Below are positions 46,586 through 55,446 of a stretch of 64,000 bases of DNA, piece after piece; position 1 is the first letter of the stretch, and every line of letters begins with the position of its first letter. The notes beneath the pieces are model-generated. The model searched no databases and was not told the origin of the DNA. It worked only from the letters and a program-made list of their open reading frames with translations. Source of the DNA: JAAYJR01 sp964545315 (GTDB lineage: Bacteria > Bacteroidota > Bacteroidia > Bacteroidales > Prolixibacteraceae); contig CAZJGI010000002.1 of NCBI GenBank assembly GCA_964545315.1, positions 1 through 64,000 on the forward strand, written 5' to 3'. The translations under genes were made by a program, and so were the position numbers.

Positions 46586-46603
46586 TTGTAACAATTGTTA
46601 CAA
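46586..46603. promoter_or_regulatory. 18-bp palindromic operator between the Crp/Fnr gene and hcp
   Basis: TTGTAACAATTGTTACAA is a perfect inverted repeat of the Crp/Fnr-site type. Its centre (46594.5) is about 41 nt upstream of the transcription start predicted for hcp from the -7 element at 46624-46631, the position of class II activator sites. It also lies 10 nt upstream of the regulator's own ATG, which suggests autoregulation. Confidence 0.75.
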
Positions 46604-46623
46604 TTTCTGTTAAATTTATTATA

Positions 46624-46631
46624 TACTTTTG
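46624..46631 (+). promoter_or_regulatory. -7 element of hcp
   Basis: TACTTTTG fits TAnnTTTG and lies 45 nt before the hcp ATG. No -33 TTTG is found at the right distance; an activator-dependent promoter would not need one, in agreement with the palindrome just upstream. Confidence 0.55.
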
Positions 46632-46676
46632 TAATAAAGTAAAGGGACAAAAATATTAATTTAAATCTGATATATT

Positions 46677-48338
46677 ATGAGTATGTTTTGTTTTCAATGC
46701 CAGGAAGCAGCAAAAGGAACCGGCTGCACTGTAAAAGGAGTTTGTGGTAAAACCAGTGATGTTGCCAATCTTCAGGATACCTTGCTTTATATATTAAAAG
46801 GCATAAGCTGGTATAACGGGAAGTTACGGGAAAAAGGATTGAATCCGACAAAGGCTGATAAATTTATATTCGATGGGTTATTCTGTACAATTACAAATGC
46901 AAACTTCGATAAAAACAGCTTTGTTGAACGGATAAATAAAGCTTTTAAGCTCCGTGATGAGTTACAGGGGAAATGTGAGGAATCTTCGGTTGAGTTACCT
47001 GTCGATTTACCTGATTTTGCAACATGGAAAGGATCAACTGTTGAGGAATTTGAAGCTAAAGGCTTGAATGTAGGTGTGTTAAGCACTGAAAATGAGGATA
47101 TAAGGTCATTAAGGGAGTTAGTGGTTTATGGGTTAAAAGGAATGGCTGCGTATGCTGAGCATGCATGGAATCTTGGATTTAAGAAAGATGAAATCTTTGC
47201 TTTCATGCAACATGCCCTTGTTGCCGTTACTGAAGATTTAAGTGCTGATGAACTTGTGCAGCTTACTCTTGACACAGGCAAATTTGGTGTTGAAGTTATG
47301 GCATTGCTTGATCAGGCCAATACATCGGCCTATGGTAATCCTGAAATTTCAAAGGTTAATATTGGTGTAAGAAGCAATCCCGGGATACTAATTTCAGGCC
47401 ATGATATGAAAGATATGGAAGAGCTTCTGAAACAGACTGAAGGAACAGGGGTTGATGTATATACCCACAGTGAAATGCTTCCTGCAAATTATTATCCTGC
47501 ATTTAAAAAGTACAAACACCTTGTGGGGAATTATGGAAATGCCTGGTGGAAACAAAAAGAAGAATTTGAAACTTTCAACGGACCCATTCTTTTTACGACT
47601 AACTGCATTGTTCCTCCTTTAAAGAATGCTTCTTATACAGAGAGGATTTATACTACCGGAGCTGCAGGGCTGGAAGGTGCCGTTCATATTCCTGAAAGAA
47701 AAAACGGTGAGATGAAAGATTTCAGTATAATTATTGAACATGCAAAAAAATGTGCTCCACCACAACAAATTGAAATTGGAGAAATTACCGGAGGGTTTGC
47801 TCATGCACAGGTATTTGCACTGGCTGATAAAGTTGTTGATGCTGTTAAATCAGGGGCTATCAAAAAGTTTTTTGTAATGGCAGGCTGCGATGGACGCATG
47901 AAAAGCAGGGAGTATTATACAAAGTTTGCGGAGCAGCTTCCTGAGGATACTGTAATTTTAACTGCCGGTTGTGCAAAATACCGTTATAATAAATTGCCCC
48001 TGGGCGATATAGGAGGTATTCCCAGAGTGCTTGATGCAGGACAGTGTAATGATTCATATTCTCTGGCAGTTATTGCCCTTAAACTGAAGGAGATATTTGA
48101 GTTGAACGATGTAAATGACCTTCCAATTGCATATAATATTGCCTGGTATGAACAAAAGGCAGTAATTGTTTTGTTGGCATTGCTTTATCTGGGAGTTAAA
48201 AATATTCACCTGGGCCCGACATTACCGGCTTTTCTTTCTCCTAATGTAGCTAAGGTACTTACGGAAACATTCGGGATTGCAGGCATCACAGAACCGGAAG
48301 AAGATATAAAATTGTTTATGGGTGAAAATGCAGCTTAA
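46677..48338 (+). CDS. hcp: Hydroxylamine reductase / hybrid cluster protein
   Basis: Hybrid-cluster (prismane) protein of 553 residues that reduces hydroxylamine to ammonia in vitro and NO to N2O in vivo, protecting against nitrosative stress. The N-terminal cluster ligands are Cys5, Cys8, Cys17 and Cys23 (SMFCFQCQEAAKGTGCTVKG). Residues for the hybrid 4Fe-2S-2O cluster follow: SGHDMKDMEELLKQTEG, FTTNCIVPP, FVMAGCDGR, ILTAGCAKYRYN and DAGQCNDSYS. The length and first cluster are those of the class found in strict and facultative anaerobes. Regulated very likely by the divergent Crp/Fnr protein. No Hcr reductase gene is present. Confidence 0.96.
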   Translation: MSMFCFQCQEAAKGTGCTVKGVCGKTSDVANLQDTLLYILKGISWYNGKLREKGLNPTKADKFIFDGLFCTITNANFDKNSFVERINKAFKLRDELQGKCEESSVELPVDLPDFATWKGSTVEEFEAKGLNVGVLSTENEDIRSLRELVVYGLKGMAAYAEHAWNLGFKKDEIFAFMQHALVAVTEDLSADELVQLTLDTGKFGVEVMALLDQANTSAYGNPEISKVNIGVRSNPGILISGHDMKDMEELLKQTEGTGVDVYTHSEMLPANYYPAFKKYKHLVGNYGNAWWKQKEEFETFNGPILFTTNCIVPPLKNASYTERIYTTGAAGLEGAVHIPERKNGEMKDFSIIIEHAKKCAPPQQIEIGEITGGFAHAQVFALADKVVDAVKSGAIKKFFVMAGCDGRMKSREYYTKFAEQLPEDTVILTAGCAKYRYNKLPLGDIGGIPRVLDAGQCNDSYSLAVIALKLKEIFELNDVNDLPIAYNIAWYEQKAVIVLLALLYLGVKNIHLGPTLPAFLSPNVAKVLTETFGIAGITEPEEDIKLFMGENAA

Positions 48339-48388
48339 TACTTTCAATATTAAATAATAAAGAATTTAGTCTTATTTAAAATATTAAT

Positions 48389-48420
48389 TTTGCAGCCGGG
48401 CTGATGAAATAGTAAATTTG
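48389..48420 (+). promoter_or_regulatory. Bacteroidota-type promoter of the aldolase gene
   Basis: TTTG at 48389-48392 and TAAATTTG at 48413-48420, spaced by 20 nt, match the consensus exactly. Transcription would begin roughly 40 nt before the ATG at 48468. This is the best promoter seen in the window, in line with a highly expressed glycolytic gene. Confidence 0.75.
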
Positions 48421-48467
48421 TGATTAATATGTAAATACGATTAAATCAATAAATTAAAAATAATATT

Positions 48468-49547
48468 ATGAAACGAATATCTGAAGTTGTAAAACCGGGA
48501 GTTGTAACAGGTGCCGATGTGCAGTATATTTTTAAGGTAGCCCAGGCAAATAATTTTGCACTTCCTGCGGTTAATGTTGTGGGTTCATCCTCAATAAATT
48601 CTGTCCTGGAAGCGGCAAGTATTGCCAATTCACCTGTGATCATACAGTTTTCAAACGGGGGAGCTGCATTTAATGCAGGGAAAGGTTTAAAACTTGAAGG
48701 TTTAGGGACTGCAGTTATTGGCGCAATAGCTGGTGCAAAGCATATTCACACACTGGCTGAGGCATATGGGGTGCGGGTAATACTGCATACCGACCATGCT
48801 GCCAAAAAACTTTTACCCTGGATAGACGGAATGCTGGATGCCGGCGAAAAACATTTTGCCGAGACAGGTAAGCCTCTTTACAGCTCTCATATGCTCGACC
48901 TTTCAGAAGAGACCTTGGAGGAGAATATTGAAATTAGTAAGAGATACCTGGAAAGAATGAGTAAATTGGGAATGACGCTTGAGATTGAACTGGGAGTTAC
49001 AGGCGGTGAAGAGGACGGTGTTGACAACACAGATGTCGATAGCTCAAGATTATATACCCAACCGGCAGAGGTTTGTTATGCATATGAAGAACTTAGCAAA
49101 GTTAGCCCTAATTTTACAATCGCAGCTTCTTTTGGCAATGTTCACGGGGTTTATAAACCGGGTAATGTTAAACTGCAGCCTGTTATCTTAAAGAAATCAC
49201 AGGAATATATTAAGAATAAATTAGGATTGAAAGAAGATAATCCTGTGTATTTTGTTTTCCACGGTGGATCAGGCTCATCTCATGAAGAAATTCGTGAGGC
49301 TATAGGGTACGGCGTAATTAAAATGAACATAGATACTGATACCCAATGGGCATTCTGGGATGGAATACGCAAATATGAAGCTGAGAAGCATGATTACCTG
49401 CAGGCTCAGATAGGTAATCCTGAAGGATCGGATAAACCGAATAAGAAATTTTATGATCCGCGTGTCTATCTGCGTAAAGGTGAAGAAGCAATGATTGCCC
49501 GATTGCAACAGGCATTCGATGACCTTAATGCTGTTAACAGCATTTAA
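48468..49547 (+). CDS. fbaA: Fructose-bisphosphate aldolase, class II
   Basis: Zn-dependent aldolase of glycolysis and gluconeogenesis, cleaving fructose-1,6-bisphosphate to two triose phosphates. The 359 residues fit the class IIA length. Landmarks: NFALPAVNVVGSSSINSVLEAA near the start, VILHTDHAAKKLLPW with the catalytic Asp and a zinc His, EIELGVTGGEEDGVD with Glu ligands, FGNVHGVYKPGNVKL with a zinc His, and FHGGSGSSHEEI at about 264-275. It has its own promoter and terminator, so it is a single-gene unit. Confidence 0.97.
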   Translation: MKRISEVVKPGVVTGADVQYIFKVAQANNFALPAVNVVGSSSINSVLEAASIANSPVIIQFSNGGAAFNAGKGLKLEGLGTAVIGAIAGAKHIHTLAEAYGVRVILHTDHAAKKLLPWIDGMLDAGEKHFAETGKPLYSSHMLDLSEETLEENIEISKRYLERMSKLGMTLEIELGVTGGEEDGVDNTDVDSSRLYTQPAEVCYAYEELSKVSPNFTIAASFGNVHGVYKPGNVKLQPVILKKSQEYIKNKLGLKEDNPVYFVFHGGSGSSHEEIREAIGYGVIKMNIDTDTQWAFWDGIRKYEAEKHDYLQAQIGNPEGSDKPNKKFYDPRVYLRKGEEAMIARLQQAFDDLNAVNSI

Positions 49548-49574
49548 TTAACAGGGAATTAATAATATAAAAAA

Positions 49575-49606
49575 GGGGTCCTGAAAATTTCAGGGCCCCT
49601 TTTTTA
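49575..49606. terminator. Rho-independent terminator after the aldolase gene
   Basis: GGGGTCCTGAAA pairs with TTTCAGGGCCCC (one G-T wobble) and is followed by TTTTTT; a run of As on the left side gives a T-tract on the other strand as well. It ends the aldolase transcript 28 nt after the stop and could also stop transcripts from the DUF1080 gene coming from the right. Confidence 0.9.
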
Positions 49607-49630
49607 GTAAACCGGCTGCCATGACCTATC

Positions 49631-49728
49631 CATTCGCTCAAGCGAACGGCAATGGATAAGGCATCGAACCAATCTGGCTGCCATTATCTGTGCCTTATCC
49701 TTTGCCGTCGGCTTCAGCCAACGGTTGC
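49631..49728. repeat. Inverted pair of hairpin repeats between aldolase and DUF1080 genes
   Basis: The left copy has the hairpin TTCGCT-CA-AGCGAA (49633-49646) then CGGCAATGGATAAGGCA (49647-49663). The right copy carries the same 17 bases inverted with one mismatch (49691-49707), then its own hairpin GGCT-TC-AGCC inside CCGT...ACGG. Flanking GGCTGCCAT occurs on the left of both. The left hairpin core resembles the one at 2775-2797. Probably a REP-like element; it touches the last codon of the DUF1080 gene. Confidence 0.5.
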
Positions 49729-52700
49729 TAGAGCTCTTTAATTCTTATATTTCTGAATTTCAGTTCTGAACCATGCCCAAGAAAACCTATATAACCTGTC
49801 GTACGTTTTAATCCCGTGTGGTCCCTGCCGTCTTTTGTACCATTTCTGCTGGCCTCCGCAGTATCTCCATCGAGGATAACTGTGCCGTTCAGTTTAACAG
49901 TTATGCGGGTACCTTTAACAACTACTTCCTGTTCATTCCATTGGCCAACCGGTTTTAAAAATCCTCTTTTTGCAGGAATAACTCCGTAAACAGAACCATG
50001 ATACTGGTACTCCTTAAGGTTTGCGTATACCGGAGCTGTATTATCCAATATTTGCAGTTCAATTCCCGAATAGGCTGCATCTCCTGACAGAGGTGCCCTG
50101 ATACCAAGCCCGTTGTTTGCTCCGGGGGTAAGTTGGAATTCAAAACGGAAAATAAAGTCGCTGTACTCTTGATCGGTGTATAAATTTCCGTGCCCTCCCC
50201 TCGAAGGCCTTACCAGCATTTCCCCATTTTTAGCTATATAGTCAGTTGTATTACCCTGCCATCCATCGAGATTCATTCCGTTAAATAATGATACAAAACC
50301 TTCGTCTACCTCCTCTTTTGTCAGTCCGTATTCCTTGGTGTTAATATCGCGAACAAAGATATCCCTGAAGGCAAGGTCTGTACCGTGTGCCTGCAGTTCA
50401 ATCGCACCTTTTTCAAAAATCGGTATGCTGCGGTCCCAGTAGTTTTCCATGGTAACATTATCCACTACTAAATCTCCGTTTAGAAAAACTGTTACTTTCT
50501 CACCTATCATTGTAATGCGAAAAGTGTTCCACTCACCAATGGGATTGTCAGCAACCTTTAGAGGTTTACTTTCATTTTTTTGATTGTTATAAAGCCCGCC
50601 GGAACCTACCTGTGCACCTACTTCAACTCTTGTAGTATCCCATATCTGTACCTGTGGGGTTCCACGAAGGTAAATGCCGCTGTCACCCTCCTTCGTGATC
50701 CTCCAGTCAACAATCATCTCAAAGTCACCATAATCCTTTATAGTGCAGAGATTTGCCCCTTTGCCATTAAATACTATTGTATTGTCTCTTACGCTCCAGG
50801 TCTCTGTCATTTTTTTGTTAGCTTCTTCCTGCTTTTTTGACAGTTCTTCCTTGCTCATTTTTGCACGTGATACAGGATTACCAACCAATCCCTGCCAGCC
50901 ATCAAGGTTTTTCCCGTTGAAAATGGATACAAAACCTTTTTCATCCGGCATTTTATCGAGATAGTTTTTAATGTTTATTTTATCATAATCACTTTCGGAA
51001 CCTGTTATTACTGAAGCAACCCTGTTTAAAAGTTTTTTTGCTAATTCTCCGGAGAATCCGTTTTCACCGTTCTCATCCGGAAGTGCAATATTCATTATTG
51101 CACGTGCTGCAGACTGCTGAAGATCACTATTTTCAAGATATTGTTCCAGATAAACCAGTGACAGGAATGTTTTTAAATTGCCTATTGAACCAATAACCAG
51201 TCTTTTATCGTCAGCATTGTTGGCATAGGGCATTATTTTTCTGTATTGCAATAATTTTTGGTCATCAGGGAGATTTGCAGGGCGCACCAGGCGAACAAAA
51301 CTTTCAAACGCCTGTTTCTGATAATTCCCTGAATTTGATTTACATATTTCATATAGAGCAGCAGCGGCCTGATACTCCTTCCAGTTGGTCAAAGCATCAA
51401 ATGCTGCCTGTTTAATAACACCTGTAGAGTTATTGAAATATTCGGTGACTGTTTTTAGTGCAATATCACCTCCAATTTCCGGCAGAATAGCAATTATACG
51501 TTCTTTATTGCTGCTGTTCTTCAATGACTGCAATATTTTTCCATTTTCTGTCTTTTCCGACTGGACTCCTTTTGCTGCAGCCACAACAGCTGCCTGAACC
51601 TGGCCTATCTCTTTTTCATTATTTACAGAAAGCAGCAGGTTGATTAACTCATTAAGGTTATCTGCAGAAGAGACGTTTTTGAGGGCATTGAAGGCTGATT
51701 CTTTTTCTTCCTGATTGCCTGATTTGGTGAGGTTTAAGATATCCCTGAAGTATTCCTCGCCCGATTTTGCTGCGATCAGGTCGACTAATGCAGCTTTGAC
51801 ATTTCCTGATGTCTGGGTTAATCCGGCAGCTACAGGTTTTAAATGTTCACGGTCGAGTAGTTGCAACAGCGCATTTTTTGTTTCAGGTACATCATTGCCA
51901 TTAACCAGGTGGGTTATCAACTGTGGTACAGCTTCTTTGCCTTCAAGTTTAACTAGGGCAGAAATAGCTTCTTTACGTAAATCAGACGATGGTGAATTGA
52001 GGTTTTCTGAAAGGAATCTTCTTACCAGGGGATCACCCCTTCTTCCCAGCATATTTATAATTTCAGCTTTGACTTCAGGAGAAACGGATTGTGCTTTATT
52101 CATCCACTCACGGGTAGCGGCAATATCTCCTGTTTCCTTTGCGATGTTAAGGGCTGCCATCCGGAATGCTTTATCATTGTTGTCGACAGCTTTAAGTAAC
52201 AGGGGCATTGCTTCATAACCGAAATATTTTGCATAAACAGCCAGCGCTCCCGAGTAATTATGAAGCCTGTCATCTGAGCTGTTTGCCTTCATTATCGCTT
52301 TTAACGCTTTTTGGCCGGATTGTAAATTGCCTGCCTGTAGCAGGTTGTCAGAATAAACAAGAAATGACTCGGCTGCATTTGTTGGTTCATATTTGAAATC
52401 CACCTTTTTTGCAGCATTGTACAACATCTGGTATGATTGAGGGTCTGCTATATTTGCCAAAGCTGTATATACAACTTTCTGGAGACCCTGGTTGTCAGTA
52501 CCTGCAAATGCAGAAACCGGTTTGGAGGCAAACCTGTATTTTAATTCACCCAATGCTTTGATAATAGTGATCTTTGATTGTTCCGGTGAATTTGGAAGAG
52601 CCTCCAGTAAGGCACGGGCTGCTGTTTCCGATCCTATTGACAACAGCGTTTGTGTTGCCGGTTCAACCAGTTTTTCGTCAGAAAGGTATTTTTTTACCTC

Positions 52701-53114
52701 ATCGACAGATCTGATTCCTCCGACAAGATTCAATTGGTTAAGTAAAAATGTTTTTACTTCAACATCTGACCTGGATTCTAATGCTTTTAAAAGGTTTGTT
52801 TCAACAAGGCTGCCCGCTGATTCATTATTAAAAGAGCTTGCATAACGGGCAAGATTGTTAATTGCAAAGCGGACTGCAGTATCGTCACCAACACCAGGAG
52901 GGGTTAATTGATCAGCCAGTTTTTGAAAGCCTTCGGCTCCCAATCCAACCAGTTCATTCATTAACCTGTCGCGGTGAACGAGGTCGTTTGCCGGCATCTG
53001 GGCAAGTATGTCAGCTATTTTGGTATCCAGTGTCCGTCTATCCTGTGCATATGTTAATGTGGAAATTATGACAAATAACAGAATAGCTGTTAATTGATAT
53101 ATTTTTTTATTCAT
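49728..53114 (-). CDS. HEAT-repeat protein with two DUF1080 (3-keto-disaccharide hydrolase) domains
   Basis: Secreted protein of 1128 residues. A signal peptide (residues 1-23, ending TYAQ) is followed by about 650 residues of HEAT-like helical repeats (many RxxAxxALxxL units such as LRKEAISALVKLEGKEAV). Two DUF1080 domains follow: GFVSIFNGKNLDGWQG at about 699-714 and GFVSLFNGMNLDGWQG at about 914-929, each with the W-rich lectin-like beta sandwich (GDSGIYLRG; NNGLGIRAP). DUF1080 members include hydrolases of 3-keto-disaccharides. It lies 35 nt downstream of the Gfo/Idh/MocA gene, which could supply the 3-keto substrate. Confidence 0.88.
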   Translation of the reverse strand: MNKKIYQLTAILLFVIISTLTYAQDRRTLDTKIADILAQMPANDLVHRDRLMNELVGLGAEGFQKLADQLTPPGVGDDTAVRFAINNLARYASSFNNESAGSLVETNLLKALESRSDVEVKTFLLNQLNLVGGIRSVDEVKKYLSDEKLVEPATQTLLSIGSETAARALLEALPNSPEQSKITIIKALGELKYRFASKPVSAFAGTDNQGLQKVVYTALANIADPQSYQMLYNAAKKVDFKYEPTNAAESFLVYSDNLLQAGNLQSGQKALKAIMKANSSDDRLHNYSGALAVYAKYFGYEAMPLLLKAVDNNDKAFRMAALNIAKETGDIAATREWMNKAQSVSPEVKAEIINMLGRRGDPLVRRFLSENLNSPSSDLRKEAISALVKLEGKEAVPQLITHLVNGNDVPETKNALLQLLDREHLKPVAAGLTQTSGNVKAALVDLIAAKSGEEYFRDILNLTKSGNQEEKESAFNALKNVSSADNLNELINLLLSVNNEKEIGQVQAAVVAAAKGVQSEKTENGKILQSLKNSSNKERIIAILPEIGGDIALKTVTEYFNNSTGVIKQAAFDALTNWKEYQAAAALYEICKSNSGNYQKQAFESFVRLVRPANLPDDQKLLQYRKIMPYANNADDKRLVIGSIGNLKTFLSLVYLEQYLENSDLQQSAARAIMNIALPDENGENGFSGELAKKLLNRVASVITGSESDYDKINIKNYLDKMPDEKGFVSIFNGKNLDGWQGLVGNPVSRAKMSKEELSKKQEEANKKMTETWSVRDNTIVFNGKGANLCTIKDYGDFEMIVDWRITKEGDSGIYLRGTPQVQIWDTTRVEVGAQVGSGGLYNNQKNESKPLKVADNPIGEWNTFRITMIGEKVTVFLNGDLVVDNVTMENYWDRSIPIFEKGAIELQAHGTDLAFRDIFVRDINTKEYGLTKEEVDEGFVSLFNGMNLDGWQGNTTDYIAKNGEMLVRPSRGGHGNLYTDQEYSDFIFRFEFQLTPGANNGLGIRAPLSGDAAYSGIELQILDNTAPVYANLKEYQYHGSVYGVIPAKRGFLKPVGQWNEQEVVVKGTRITVKLNGTVILDGDTAEASRNGTKDGRDHTGLKRTTGYIGFLGHGSELKFRNIRIKEL

Positions 53115-53149
53115 TTCAATTATTTTAAAATATTATTCATTAATTGTTA

Positions 53150-54421
53150 TCATATTGTCCATGGTGCCCTCATGGGTTGATTTATTAACCTGTTAGCAGC
53201 CTCATCATCAATAAATTCCAGTTTAACCGGGTCAAAATTTAATGACCTACCCAGTCTTACGGCTGTAATGCCGAGATTTACCATGGTTGCGGACCTGAAT
53301 CCATTCATTTCATTAAGTGCAAATTTTTTACGTGTCCTGACAGACTCAGAGAAGATTGAAATTTGTGGTTCCGGTTCGGGAAGTGTTTCCAGATATTTAT
53401 GCAGATTAGGAATATTTGATCTGAATCCCCTGAATATTTTACCCTCCGGACCTTCGATATATGCTGCATCTTTATCCCTGTTTTCACCATCCAGGATGAT
53501 TTTGCATCCGTCGGCGTATGTATATTCAATTCTCCGCCATGATCCAACAGCATCATAGTGCTGCTGAGGAGCATCAACATCTACTCTAACAGGACTGGTA
53601 TTGTCTTTATTCAGAAGATATTGAACAGGATCAAGATAGTGCTGTCCCATATCACCCAGTCCGCCTCCGTCATAGTCCCAATATCCCCGGAATTTGGCGT
53701 GTACACGCTCCGGATTATATGGTTTGTATGGGGCAGGCCCCAGCCACATATCATAATCCAGGTTTTCTGGTACCGGCATAGGTTTCAGATTGTGCTCCCC
53801 GCTCCAGTAAAACTTCCAGTTATATCCTGTAATTCCACTTACTGTTACCTTCAAAGGCCATCCCAGTATTCCGCTGTCGATAATTTTTTTCAATGGTTTC
53901 ACATCAGTGCCAAGTCCATAAAAAGTATCTTTGAACCTGAACCATGTGTTGAGCCTGAACATCCGTCCATGGGCGTTAACAGCTTCCACAACTTTTTTCC
54001 CTTCTCCAATTGTACGGGTCATAGGCTTTTCACACCAAATGTCTTTTCCTGCTTTGGCAGCTTCTGCAGCCATGATACCATGCCAGTGCGGAGGTGTGGC
54101 TATGTGTACAATATCTACCTCCGGCAGCTGAAGGACTTCCCTGAAATCATGAAATTTTTTAACTTCATAGTCAATCATGCTCTGTGCTTTTTCGAGGTGA
54201 AGTTTGTCAACATCACAAATGGCGATAACACGGGTATCTTCATAGCGAATATGCCCGCGGCCCATACCGCCTACCCCAATAATTGCCTTGGTAAGTTGAT
54301 CGGAAGGTGGTAAATATCCATTTCCACCCAATACATGTCTGGGAATAATAGTAATACCTGCTCCCGCAACTAACGCGCTTTTTAAAAATCTTCTTCTTGA
54401 AGATTGTTTTTTATTATTCAT
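53150..54421 (-). CDS. Tat-exported Gfo/Idh/MocA family oxidoreductase
   Basis: NAD(P)-dependent sugar oxidoreductase of 423 residues. The N-terminus NNKKQSSRRRFLKSALVAGA is a twin-arginine signal. The Rossmann domain follows, with AIIGVGGMGRGHIRYEDTRVIAICDVD; the family motif CEKPMTR at about 130-136 contains the catalytic Lys. The C-terminal part has GGGLGDMGQHYLDPVQYLL, typical of Bacteroidota and Planctomycetes Gfo/Idh/MocA proteins. ATG 54421 is chosen because it starts right before the Tat motif; the frame opens ten codons earlier. First gene of a pair with the DUF1080 protein. Confidence 0.9.
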   Translation of the reverse strand: MNNKKQSSRRRFLKSALVAGAGITIIPRHVLGGNGYLPPSDQLTKAIIGVGGMGRGHIRYEDTRVIAICDVDKLHLEKAQSMIDYEVKKFHDFREVLQLPEVDIVHIATPPHWHGIMAAEAAKAGKDIWCEKPMTRTIGEGKKVVEAVNAHGRMFRLNTWFRFKDTFYGLGTDVKPLKKIIDSGILGWPLKVTVSGITGYNWKFYWSGEHNLKPMPVPENLDYDMWLGPAPYKPYNPERVHAKFRGYWDYDGGGLGDMGQHYLDPVQYLLNKDNTSPVRVDVDAPQQHYDAVGSWRRIEYTYADGCKIILDGENRDKDAAYIEGPEGKIFRGFRSNIPNLHKYLETLPEPEPQISIFSESVRTRKKFALNEMNGFRSATMVNLGITAVRLGRSLNFDPVKLEFIDDEAANRLINQPMRAPWTI

Positions 54422-54611
54422 ATGTTGCTTATTTAAAATTTTGTAATTCAATTAATTTATAGATGATTTGCTGATGAAAAACGCTGAATCTATATAAATT
54501 AGTTCAAAGATAACATTTGCATTCAAAAAATTATAAAAATGCATTACATGAAAAATATACTTTAGGGATATCGGTCGCAATAATAATCTGTTATCGTGTT
54601 ACAAAGGATAA

Positions 54612-55439
54612 TTAATGCAGTTCAATTTTTACAATTACGGGCAGATGATCAGAAAGCTTAATATGTGGTGTGCAGGAGCTTATTACCCTCCATCGTTTAG
54701 CGGGTTTATAAAATATATAGTCAATTTTTGAAATTGGATTGCCGGAAGATATTGTAAAATCAGGGCTGCAGGCCTGTTCCCATTTTTCCATGCCTTTCCT
54801 GATTTCCGGTGAATCCGGCTTACCATTGAAGTCTCCTGCAATTATCAAAGGGTATATGTTTTTTTTAAGTGCCTTATTAATTGCCCTTACCTGTGCCTGT
54901 CTTACCGAAGATACTGAATGGTCCAGATGTGTAGAAACAAATGTAAAACATTTTCCACCGGGCAGCTCAACATCTGCTGTAAGCGCTGCCCTTTGTTCTT
55001 TCGCCCCTTCCGGCATGGGGAGCATAATTTTTTTTGTCATTTTGAAGGGGTATTTTGACAAGATACCAATGCCATAATAACCTCCTGAGTAATCTATTGT
55101 CCGGGCATAAGCAGTAAGCATGCCTGTCAGATAACCAAGTTCAGTGATGAAATCTTTTCCATTCTGATGTGGGGCATTCGGCCTGTTAGTCTTTACGTCT
55201 ACCTCCTGTAATGCCACTATATCAGGATTCTCTCTTCTTATATACTCCGCAAACTCTTCCAGGGAGGCAAGTTCCCCAAACCTCAGGTTATAACTTAATA
55301 CTGTCAGGGGAAATGGCTTATTATCATTTTCCGGCTCACCGGAAACATTAAAAGGGTATATAAGAATTGCGATGATAATTAAAAATATCACGTTATGTAA
55401 ATTGCTAAGGCTGAGTTTTAATACTGGTTTAAAAGTCAT
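54612..55439 (-). CDS. Endonuclease/exonuclease/phosphatase family protein
   Basis: Metal-dependent phosphodiesterase-fold enzyme of 275 residues. N-terminal hydrophobic segment VIFLIIIAILIYPFNVSG is a signal or anchor, so it acts outside the cytoplasm. EEP motifs are LSYNLRFG (about 48-55), PDIVALQEVDVKTNRPN (about 72-88, metal-binding Glu), VSTHLDHS, IIAGDFNGKPDSPEI near 195-209, and SDHLPVIVKIEL at the C-terminus with catalytic Asp-His. The substrate may be DNA, a phosphoester or a lipid headgroup. Last gene of the lipA operon, 7 nt after lipB. Confidence 0.88.
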   Translation of the reverse strand: MTFKPVLKLSLSNLHNVIFLIIIAILIYPFNVSGEPENDNKPFPLTVLSYNLRFGELASLEEFAEYIRRENPDIVALQEVDVKTNRPNAPHQNGKDFITELGYLTGMLTAYARTIDYSGGYYGIGILSKYPFKMTKKIMLPMPEGAKEQRAALTADVELPGGKCFTFVSTHLDHSVSSVRQAQVRAINKALKKNIYPLIIAGDFNGKPDSPEIRKGMEKWEQACSPDFTISSGNPISKIDYIFYKPAKRWRVISSCTPHIKLSDHLPVIVKIELH

Positions 55440-55446
55440 AATGTTA

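Noticed and set aside
51715..52218. 167-residue plus-strand frame
   Set aside because: Antisense to the HEAT-repeat part of the DUF1080 protein; it mirrors the repeat codons.
53558..54313. 251-residue open frame on the plus strand
   Set aside because: Fully antisense to the Gfo/Idh/MocA gene, whose motifs are clear; composition is not protein-like.
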